Shown here piece by piece: positions 54,463 to 61,511 of a stretch of DNA of 61,511 nt (positions are counted from its first letter, which is position 1; every line of letters starts with the position of its first letter). The notes under the pieces were generated by a model. That model ran no database searches. It was not told the origin of the DNA and worked only from the letters and a program-made list of their open reading frames with translations. The DNA is from Roseiflexus sp. (lineage in GTDB: Bacteria; Chloroflexota; Chloroflexia; Chloroflexales; Roseiflexaceae): NCBI GenBank assembly GCA_017743475.1, contig JAGHYV010000018.1, positions 1-61,511 on the forward strand, given 5' to 3'. The position numbers and the translations under genes are program-made.

Positions 54463-54570
54463 GGTAAGTGTTCACACTGGGAGCGAGGGCAAGATGCCCT
54501 TGGAGACGTGAAGAGGGCGGGACGCCCTTGCTCCCAGGTGCGTGTGTTACCCCAGGTGTGAACAGTTACC
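54463..54570. repeat. Nested inverted repeats upstream of fabG
   Basis: Outer arms: GGTAAGTGTTCACACTGG at 54463-54480 and its near complement at 54552-54570. Inner arms: CTGGGAGCGAGGGC (54477-54490) and GCCCTTGCTCCCAG (54524-54537). The 108-bp unit can fold into one long hairpin and ends 6 bp before the fabG ribosome-binding site. It may be a small mobile palindrome or affect translation. Confidence 0.7.
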
Positions 54571-54589
54571 CTGGATGGAGGATTGGCGC

Positions 54590-55345
54590 ATGATCGGCGA
54601 TGAATTGCGGGACCAGGTTGCACTTGTAACCGGTGCATCGCGGGGAATAGGGCGGGCGATTGCGCTGGCGATCGCGGCGCGCGGTGGGCGTGTTCTCGTT
54701 AACTATCAGCGCAATGCCGCTGCTGCCGTGGAGGTCGTTGACAAGATTGCGGCAATGGGCAGTGAGGCGCTGGCGTTTGCCGCTAATGTGGCTGACGAGT
54801 CGGCTGTTAACGCAATGGTCGCGGCGTGCCTTGAACGCTGGAACCGACTCGATGCGCTGGTCAACAACGCCGGTCTGACCGATGATGCGCCATTTGTGCG
54901 TATGCGTTTTGATCAGTGGCGATCGGTCATTGATGCTGATCTGACCGGTGCATTTTTGTGTAGCCGTGCCGTGCTGGCGCCAATGCGTGCACGCGGTTAC
55001 GGGCGTATTGTGATGATCGGGTCGCTGGCCGGTCTGGCAGGAAATGTCGGTCAGGCAAATTATGCTGCTGCCAAGGCTGGTCTGGTTGGTCTTGCACGTT
55101 CACTGGCGCGCGAGACGGCGCGCGATGGTATTACAGTCAATGTGGTGGCGCCGGGATATATCGAAACCGACCTGTTGGCAGCGTTGCCGGAAGCACGGCG
55201 ACAGTGGGCGCTCGATGCCATTGCAATGGGACGTTTCGGTACGCCGGAAGAGGTTGCAGCAGCCGTTGTTTTTCTGATCTCGCCAGCTGCATCGTACATC
55301 ACTGGTCAGGTGCTGGCAGTCGATGGCGGTTGGGTTATGCCGTAG
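54590..55345 (+). CDS. fabG: 3-oxoacyl-ACP reductase-like SDR
   Basis: A 251-residue short-chain dehydrogenase. VTGASRGIGRAIALAIAARG is the NADP site, LVNNAG, and the catalytic IGSLAGLAGNVGQANYAAAK contains Ser, Tyr and Lys; C-terminal YITGQVLAVDGGW is typical of FabG. FabG reduces 3-oxoacyl-ACP in fatty acid synthesis; as it is isolated from other fab genes, a related polyhydroxyalkanoate-type role is possible. ATG 54590 follows GGAGG at 54577. Confidence 0.85.
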   Translation: MIGDELRDQVALVTGASRGIGRAIALAIAARGGRVLVNYQRNAAAAVEVVDKIAAMGSEALAFAANVADESAVNAMVAACLERWNRLDALVNNAGLTDDAPFVRMRFDQWRSVIDADLTGAFLCSRAVLAPMRARGYGRIVMIGSLAGLAGNVGQANYAAAKAGLVGLARSLARETARDGITVNVVAPGYIETDLLAALPEARRQWALDAIAMGRFGTPEEVAAAVVFLISPAASYITGQVLAVDGGWVMP

Positions 55346-55359
55346 CACAGACCTGACCG

Positions 55360-55760
55360 GTATTCGTGATCCATGTGTGGCTTATAGTCTTTGAATAAAT
55401 AATCGGTATAGCCTGCGCAGGCGGGCTTCGCCTCGCATAGTCGAGGGCTTTAGCCTAACGGCTCGTTCGGGATAGCGGACTTAATGCTCAATCTCCATTA
55501 GCCCGACAGCATAAGGAGCATACCGGATTATAACAGTTCTCAGATACGTTGACCTTGTCTGGATTTCTGGAGCGTTCCATCGTCGGACGCCTGTGGCAGG
55601 CTAAAGCCCTGTCTGAGGTTGGGCAAGCCCTGAGGGCTGGATCAACCCGGCGCCCCTCAGCCTAGGGAAGGGTGACGGACACGCCAGCCCTGCAGGGGCT
55701 TCCATGCGCTCAGGGAAGGGTTTTAGCCCGCACGAGCGGAGTCGCGCCTGACGACGGATG
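55360..55760. repeat. Dispersed repeat cluster between fabG and the M23 gene
   Basis: Contains GCCTGCGCAGGCGGGCTTCG with ATAGTCGAGGGCTTTAGCC (near 55412), ATACCGGATTATAACAG and CTCAGATACGTTGACCTTG (55520-55560, inverted end of the 215-bp repeat), and CAGGGCTTTAGCCTG-type pieces that match 32025-32065 inverted. No gene is seen in the gap 55346-55990. Confidence 0.7.
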
Positions 55761-55990
55761 ATGGTTGATGTCTTCTCTCCAATTGCCACGCATGGCGGTT
55801 GCCGCACTTGGAGCGCAAGAGTGACTGTGCTTGTTTGAGGAGGTTCAACCTCCGCGAGAACTGCTATAAGTTCTCAATATCCATCAGGCAGGTAGCAGGG
55901 CATGTAAGCATGTTGTCATGCACATCGGCAATGTTCTGATGTATGCTCGGTGCAGGTATTCGCACCCATTGTTGAACATTGTTGCCCTGT

Positions 55991-56989
55991 ATGACTGCTA
56001 CGCTCCGAACCCTCCGACGCAGTCGCGGATTGACCCTGACCGATCTGGCACTCCTTACCGGTATTCCAGCGCGCAATCTCGGCGCTATCGAACTTGGCGC
56101 CCTGACCCTCGATAGCATTACCCGCGCACAACTGGCGAGCGTTCTGGAAGTAGCGCCTGAAACATTTCCCGTCACGCTCCAGATTGCAGCACCCTCCCCG
56201 CGCCTCTTCGATCTTCAACGTCTGACGACGCCATTTGCCATCGTGATAACGACAGTTGCTCTGACGACATCGCTGTTATCTCACATCGAGTCTCTGCCCG
56301 CCCTGCATCAATCGGTTGAATCGCCGTCCGATCCGCCTGCTGCATCTGTTGAACGCCTTTCGGAAGCAGCACCTGTCGGCGGGGCGCTATCGGTTACAAT
56401 GTTTGTTGAGGCAATCCTGGACACTGCCACTGATCCTCAATCTCGTCAGGAAGTGCTGCCGCCACTTCTAATCAAAGAACCGTCTACGCCAGTCGTCGAA
56501 CCGACATCAGTGGCGCCTGCCATGACCGTTGGCGCAAAACTCGGCGACCGTGCTGCACCGCGTGGTTACCCGCTCATTGCACCAGTTGGGCAGATCGTTG
56601 TCACGCAGGGGTACGGTAAAGGAACGCATGCACCTGCAACGATCTGGGGCGCGCTCGACTTCGCCATTGATAGTGACGGCGACGGATATGCTGAGCCAGG
56701 AGCGACGCGTAGCGCACCGGTAATCGCCACCCACGACGGGATTGCGCGCGTGTATCCCGGCAGCTGGCCCGGCGGCAACTTTGTCCGGATCGAAAACCGT
56801 GAAACGGGATGGATTACCGCATATGGGCATTTAGAGAGTATCATGGTCAGCGAAGGACAGGTCGTGCAACGTGGCGCACAGATCGGCACGGTCGGCAGCA
56901 CTGGCTACGCGACCGGACCCCATCTTCACTACGAGATCTGGTGGCAGGGGATCAACATCGATCCAACGCCGTTCGTGTTCGGGCAGTAG
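55991..56989 (+). CDS. HTH - transmembrane - M23 (LytM-like) protein
   Basis: A 332-residue protein. Residues about 3-60 form a Cro/C1-type helix-turn-helix (LRRSRGLTLTDLALLTGIPA), followed by a membrane span (TTPFAIVITTVALTTSLLSH), a Pro/Ser-rich linker, and an M23 domain (about 190-330). In M23 enzymes zinc is held by H-x(3)-D and HxH; here the first site reads IWGALDFAID with no His, while GHLESIMV and GPHLHYEIWW are kept. It is probably a non-catalytic cell-wall regulator (EnvC/RodZ-like). ATG 55991 was taken. Confidence 0.8.
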   Translation: MTATLRTLRRSRGLTLTDLALLTGIPARNLGAIELGALTLDSITRAQLASVLEVAPETFPVTLQIAAPSPRLFDLQRLTTPFAIVITTVALTTSLLSHIESLPALHQSVESPSDPPAASVERLSEAAPVGGALSVTMFVEAILDTATDPQSRQEVLPPLLIKEPSTPVVEPTSVAPAMTVGAKLGDRAAPRGYPLIAPVGQIVVTQGYGKGTHAPATIWGALDFAIDSDGDGYAEPGATRSAPVIATHDGIARVYPGSWPGGNFVRIENRETGWITAYGHLESIMVSEGQVVQRGAQIGTVGSTGYATGPHLHYEIWWQGINIDPTPFVFGQ

Positions 56990-57081
56990 ACTGCGCCCGT
57001 ATTCTTTATTCACTGTCAGCGTGTCCTCACATGTGTCGTATAATTGGGCAATGGTGATACCCCATAAGGACAGGAGCGCCC

Positions 57082-58500
57082 ATGACTGTGTCGAATCAAG
57101 GAATTGCCTATACGCTGACAATCCGCTGTCAGATCGAAAATCGTCCCGGTATGCTAGGGACAATAGCTACTGCGATTGGTGAAAATGGCGGGAATATCGG
57201 CGCCATTGACATTGTACGCGTTGACCGCAAGCACATTGTACGCGACATTACTGTTCGTGTGCAGGATGAACTTCACGGCGACCGCATCGTTCGCCGTGTC
57301 AACGCTATTCCCGGTGTTGTAGTCACTAATGTAAGCGACCGGGTATTTTCATTGCATCAGGGCGGCAAGATTTCCATTCATAGTCGCACGCCGCTCAAAA
57401 GCCGCGATGATCTCTCGCTGATCTACACTCCTGGCGTTGCCCGTGTCTGCCGTGCGATTGCACGTGATGAAGAAAACGCCTTTTCGCTCACTATCAAGAG
57501 AAACAGCCTGGCAGTTGTTAGCGACGGGAGCGCGGTGCTGGGGTTAGGCAACCTCGGTGCAGCAGCTGCGATCCCGGTGATGGAAGGGAAGGCTGTGCTC
57601 TTTAAGGAACTGGCAGACATTGACGCATTCCCGATCTGTTTGAAAAGCCAGGATCCAGATGTGATTGTTGAGACAGTCGAGCAAATTTCGCCAGTATTTG
57701 GCGCCATTAATCTGGAAGATATTGCTGCGCCAAAGTGCTTCGATATCGAAGAGCGGCTGGTCGAGCGTCTCGACATTCCGGTAATGCACGATGATCAGCA
57801 TGGTACAGCGGTCGTGGTACTAGCAGGGTTGCGTAACGCTGCAACGCTGGTCGGGAAGCGTCTTGATCAGATGCGGATAGTTGTGAATGGCGTCGGTGCT
57901 GCAGGAACCGCTATTATTCGCAACCTGCTTAGCGCCGGGGTGGGCGAAATTACTGCTGTTGATCGGGTAGGCATTCTGAATGCCGACGAGGATCAGCCGC
58001 TCAATCCCTTTCAACGTCAGATCGCTGCAATGACCAACCGCGAACGACGTCGTGGCGGTCTGGCGGAAGCACTCATTGGTGCTGATGCGTTTATTGGCGT
58101 CTCGACAGGAAATATCCTCACCGTTGATATGGTGCGGAGTATGGGGAGCGACCCTATCGTCTTTGCACTTGCCAATCCCATTCCCGAAGGTGACCCGGAA
58201 ATGTTACAGCACTACGCGCGTGTTGTTGCAACCGGGCGCTCCGATTTCCCCAACCAAATCAACAATGTCCTTAGTTTCCCCGGCATCTTTCGCGGAGCGC
58301 TCGATGTGCGCGCGGCAAAGATTACTCAGGGGATGCGCCTGGCTGCTGCTGAAGGTCTGGCAAGCGTTATCAGTCGCGAGGAACTGACCGAGGAGTACAT
58401 CGTTCCCAGCGTCTTCAATCGCGACATCGTGCCCGCCATTGCGTCGGCGGTAGCACGCGCAGCGCAAGCGGAAGGGGTCGCGCGCGCAGAAAAGGTGTAA
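57082..58500 (+). CDS. NAD-dependent malic enzyme with N-terminal ACT domain
   Basis: A 472-residue enzyme decarboxylating malate to pyruvate. ACT-type sensor at about 10-85 (IENRPGMLGTIATAIGENGG), then the malic domain (SLIYTPGVARVC, SDGSAVLGLGNLG with cofactor and metal site, MHDDQHGTAVVVLAGLRNA) and the NAD domain (VVNGVGAAGTAIIRNLL). The ACT domain suggests allosteric control by an amino acid. A TATAAT box lies at 57039-57044. Confidence 0.95.
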   Translation: MTVSNQGIAYTLTIRCQIENRPGMLGTIATAIGENGGNIGAIDIVRVDRKHIVRDITVRVQDELHGDRIVRRVNAIPGVVVTNVSDRVFSLHQGGKISIHSRTPLKSRDDLSLIYTPGVARVCRAIARDEENAFSLTIKRNSLAVVSDGSAVLGLGNLGAAAAIPVMEGKAVLFKELADIDAFPICLKSQDPDVIVETVEQISPVFGAINLEDIAAPKCFDIEERLVERLDIPVMHDDQHGTAVVVLAGLRNAATLVGKRLDQMRIVVNGVGAAGTAIIRNLLSAGVGEITAVDRVGILNADEDQPLNPFQRQIAAMTNRERRRGGLAEALIGADAFIGVSTGNILTVDMVRSMGSDPIVFALANPIPEGDPEMLQHYARVVATGRSDFPNQINNVLSFPGIFRGALDVRAAKITQGMRLAAAEGLASVISREELTEEYIVPSVFNRDIVPAIASAVARAAQAEGVARAEKV

Positions 58501-58609
58501 CCCCTGTCCGATCGGGCGCACTCACTCCTGTCATTGTGTAACCTGAAGCGCAGTCGCTTCATCTTATGATCGCGGGTTGCCTGGTACAGCATCAACGAGG
58601 AGTGCGCCC

Positions 58610-59638
58610 ATGATAGACCAGTCGTCGATCCACGTTTCGACAGGTGATCAGCACAAAGTGGATGTGCGCATACGGCTAAAGTATATGCCGGTCTCGTTCT
58701 TTGCAGCCGTGCTTGGACTGACCGGTGCAACAATTGCATTACAGCGAGCAGAACGTCTGTTGGGGCTACCCTTTGCAATCAGCGGTATAGCGCTCATCCT
58801 TTCGCTGACAGCCTTTCTGTCAATTGCAACCATCTATGCTCTGAAGACTGCGCGACATTTCGATGCGGTCAAACGTGAGTTTGCGCACCCAGTCAAAATC
58901 AACTTCTTTCCCACAATTTCGATCAGTTTGCTGTTGTTTAGTATAGCGTTTCTGCGTCTCAACTACGATATTTCGCGCTATGTATGGATCGTGGGCACTA
59001 TAGCGCATCTGGCGCTTACTATTGCGATACTATCCGCGTGGATGCAACGATCGACATTGCAGATCCAGCATATCAACCCTGCATGGTTCATCCCGGTCGT
59101 GGGTAATATCATCGTGCCAATTGCGGGGATTGACCATGCTCCCGCCGAAGTTTCGTGGTTTTTCTTCAGCGTCGGTCTGATCTTCTAGATAGCACTTTTT
59201 ACACTCGTGCTGTACCGGCTTATTTTTCATCAACCGCAGCTCTCAGAGCGTCTTATCCCGACGTTGTTTATCATGATGGCGCCTCCTACGATTGGGTTCA
59301 TTTCATACATCAAACTGATGGAGCATGCAATCAGCAGCTTTGAACTAGATAGTTTTGCACGAATCCTGTACTATGTCGGGCTGTTCTTGTTCATGCTGCT
59401 GCTTGTTCAGTACCGTCAATTTGTGAAGATCCCCTTCTATCTTTCGTGGTGGGCATACTCATTTCCAACAGCGGCAATCACCATTGCAACCGTGCTGATG
59501 GCGGCGAAGACAGGGTTGCTATTCTTCCAGGCGCTGGCGTATATCCTGCTTGTTGCGCTGATAGCGCTGATCACCCTGCTCCTCGTTCGGACATTCTCCG
59601 CGATTATCAATAAGAAGATTGGCGTTGAAGAGGAGTGA
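58610..59638 (+). pseudogene. SLAC1/TehA-type transporter gene with in-frame amber codon
   Basis: One frame runs from ATG 58610 (after GAGGAG) to TGA 59638, about 342 codons with some ten membrane spans (KYMPVSFFAAVLGLTGAT, NPAWFIPVVGNIIVPIAG, LFIMMAPPTIGFISYI). It is broken by TAG at 59186-59188, in VSWFFFSVGLIF-stop-IALFTLVLYRLIF. The family has Trp there (TGG to TAG, a single change). The upstream half (192 residues) and the downstream half are in the same frame, so no frameshift is involved. Such proteins conduct anions or small organic acids. It may be non-functional or read through. Confidence 0.85.
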
Positions 59639-60013
59639 TGAGTCTTTAACCAGGCCAGCGCAAAACAACAATTTCTTCGCGCAGCTGTGTCCGGGTTGCA
59701 GTGGCGATCCGGGTTTGGAAAAGGTTAATGCCGACCAGATCATATCCCAAATGTTGGGCGATATCGGCAAGCAGAACGCCAGTCTGGATCATGACGCGGA
59801 AGTATGACGCCTGATCGCCAACAACATAGGCAAGCTGCGCCCCTGGACGAAGGACAGTGCGGAGTTGGGCAAGGTGTCGCGCCATACCGCCAAAGTAGAG
59901 CCTGGTGACTCGCGCGTAGAGGCGCTCAAAACCCGATGTCTTCCCCAACTCACGCCGACGTGACTCAATCGTGTCAGCAAGTTGCTGAATATGAGGATGG
60001 TGCGCAATCCATT

Positions 60014-61034
60014 AGACTTCATCAAGATTTGTTTTGATTTTCGGAATGCTTTTTGCGTTTCAATCGAATTCGGAAGTTATGAAATCCACGACATGTTTCC
60101 ATGACCATATCCCGAAATTCGGAACAACTGAAACAGATAATGTTGTGAATAATCCGATACCTCTTGATATCGCCGATACCATGTTCGATACGGACGCGAA
60201 CGGATGAGATACGCCGGTTCTCCTCCTTTTCCTGCGGCGTGAGCGTTCTATTGCGCGACCTCTTCTTTGGCTGCACGATCTGCACGCCAGGCAGGTTAAA
60301 TCCTTGAAACCCGGCATCTTGATAGAGCATACTCGCGTTCGGAAGGGTGTATCCCGCTTCATCCGCGATACATTTATCATGCACCCTTCCTTCGTATGTA
60401 TCGCTCAGAAAGTGAATAGAGCCAAACTCATCGACGATGAGAACATTCTTAAGCGTATGTCGTTTCTTCTTGCCGCTGTAATACAACTCTCGGTCAACTT
60501 TGTCGCTTGGACGGCAAATGGGACGTTCTACGCCGTCATGGATAAAAAGGGGGATGTTTCCGTCGAATGCGGCGGTTCTTCCCGCAATCGCTGCGCCAGT
60601 TCGTCGGCAGTGCGCGCTGACAGGAGATTGTGCGGTGAAAGCGCATAATTAAGCGCTCCATGCAAAAGGTGCACCCATTTGCTCACGTTCGATCGGCTGA
60701 AGATGTGTCCGTGCATCACGTGCGTTGGATTTTGTTTTGGGAAGGTCAAAATCAAAATAAAGAGCAATTCATCTTCCGTTGTCGGAAGCGGCGAGTTTGC
60801 ATAAGAAACATAGCGTCGGTACTATCGGACGTGACCATCAATGGTTCGACGTTTCATATACGCTTCAAATGCAGTGTGGAAGATCGGAACCGGCGCGTGG
60901 AACGCATCAGAGGTCAATCCGATCATAAAGCGTCATTTTTCGGGATTTTCAATAATGGATCGATACTTGCACATTGCTTTTCTCCGTCTTCAGGTTGTAC
61001 AAAAATAGTATATCACTAAGTCTTGATGATGTCT
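60014..61034 (-). mobile_element. Decayed IS5-family (ISL2/IS427-like) element, 1021 bp
   Basis: The ends are AGACTTCATCAAGA (60014 on) and, read inward from the right, AGACATCATCAAGA, with 13 of 14 matching. ATT flanks both sides (60011-60013 and 61035-61037), consistent with a 3-bp target duplication. It interrupts the methyltransferase gene. The transposase inside is broken. Confidence 0.75.
60022..60974 (-). pseudogene. IS5-family transposase gene with several frame breaks
   Basis: From about 60974: MCKYRSIIENPEK, a stop, then LTSDAFHAPVPIFHTAFEAY and MKRRTIDGHVR, an amber, YRRYVSYANSPLPTTEDELL, HGHIFSRSNVSKWVHLLHGA. A further frame break near 60530 is followed by YYSGKKKRHTLKNVLIVDEF (catalytic Asp), DTYEGRVHDKCIADEAGYTL, YQDAGFQGF and ISSVRVRIEHGIGDIKRYRI (catalytic Glu) to the stop at 60022. 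The parts join into a full-length IS5-type transposase, but at least three breaks make it inactive. Confidence 0.8.
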
Positions 61035-61511
61035 ATTGCGAGTATTTGAGCGTATAAGGTGATGCTTGAGCGCTCGAAGGTCTGATTTGCTGCGAATAAA
61101 ACCGAGAAGCACGCTCTCAAGCCACGTTGTTCGTGTGTAGTCCTTTTCATTTGGGTAGGGTGGCGACGTAATAACCGCATCAATTGAAGCAGGTTCTAAC
61201 ACATCTCCAATGCTTCGGGAGTCTGCGTGGTAAATCATGGCTTCAGTATGATTGAGATGTCTTAAGTGGCGCAGATCTCGTGCAATCGCAGCCACGCCTT
61301 CCAGCCACGCAGCAATCAATCACTGGAGTGTCAGGCTTCGCCGGTCCGACGCCAACCTCCGGACCGAAATGAAGGTTACCAATTGAGTTGGGGAGCGCCT
61401 TTGCCAGCGCAAGGCGCTGGTGGCGCTCAAATCGTTGATCGGCATACGTCTTGAGCGTATCGAGGAGGACAAGAAATGCAAGGGAAGCGGGCTAATGGAG
61501 TTTTTTCAGTA

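Larger units (their letters stand above)
59646..61511 (-). pseudogene. DNA methyltransferase gene, frameshifted, split by an IS, open at the window end
   Basis: On the minus strand from the window edge the frame reads LLDTLKTYADQRFERHQRLA, HFGPEVGVGPAKPDTPVID, then a one-base insertion near 61313-61320 shifts it to AAWLEGVAAIARDLRHL and the N4/N6-methylase catalytic motif DAVITSPPYPNEKDYTR. After RSNTRN (61035) an IS5-type element interrupts it. Beyond the element (60013 down) it resumes with HHPHIQQLADTIESRRRELG and ends LRWPG, TAA at 59646. About 8 codons plus the frame are lost at the junction. The start is outside the window. Confidence 0.8.

Overview
The window looks like chromosomal DNA of a phototrophic Chloroflexota bacterium, most likely Roseiflexus or a close relative. 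This is inferred from the GC-rich coding style, the carotenoid desaturase, the lysine genes that use the LysW carrier protein, and the many short dispersed repeats; no rRNA or other taxonomic marker is present. I recognised no tRNA or rRNA gene.

Left end (1-3.1 kb): the distal part of a CRISPR array (22 repeats plus decaying copies, no cas genes in the window), a transposase remnant, and a HicBA toxin-antitoxin pair whose toxin gene carries a stop codon. A copy of the array's degenerate end reappears beyond HicBA. From 3.1 to 20.8 kb follow mostly housekeeping and envelope genes: a PDZ/radical-SAM DUF512 protein, a GAF-GAF-HD-GYP protein, der, a broken FHA gene, an AmrS-like protein without its Fe-S cysteines, lepB, a glycosyltransferase, secreted proteins, an L,D-transpeptidase, a pseudokinase-WD40 membrane protein, a CrtI-type desaturase, a thioredoxin-fold protein and YjbQ.

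Middle (20.8-33.1 kb): on the minus strand lie a DUF1501/DUF1800 Tat-exported pair, lipA and lipB, then an operon-like run ftsY - LysW-like zinc ribbon - lipoprotein - glnA - FecR-like protein - acpS. A small plus-strand lipoprotein and def (minus) follow.

Centre (33.2-45.2 kb): an intact-looking ISAs1-family element with 8-bp target duplication and a slippery A7G site lies just upstream of the alpha-aminoadipate (LysW) lysine biosynthesis locus. The locus comprises homoaconitase large subunit, a PLP transsulfuration-type enzyme, homoaconitase small subunit, homoisocitrate dehydrogenase, lysW, lysX, lysY, a very divergent homocitrate synthase-like protein and lysZ. Repeats cut it into three blocks. 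The first block is preceded by a consensus promoter, a 20-codon leader peptide with three closely spaced Lys codons, and mutually exclusive antiterminator/terminator hairpins: a textbook layout for lysine-responsive attenuation. The aminotransferase and hydrolase steps (LysN, LysJ, LysK) are not in the window. Heptanucleotide tandem repeats and composite inverted repeats bracket the blocks.

Right end (45.3-61.5 kb): ppdK, a GT4 glycosyltransferase, an MFS transporter, an AI-2E-type permease, a nucleoside hydrolase, an orphan OmpR-type regulator, fabG, an HTH-TM-M23 protein and an ACT-domain malic enzyme. The window closes with a SLAC1/TehA-type gene broken by an amber codon and a DNA methyltransferase gene broken by a decayed IS5-family element and a frameshift. 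The most noteworthy items are the lysine attenuator, the frameshift site in the IS, the cysteine-less AmrS paralog, the divergent homocitrate synthase, and the repeat architecture around the lys blocks.
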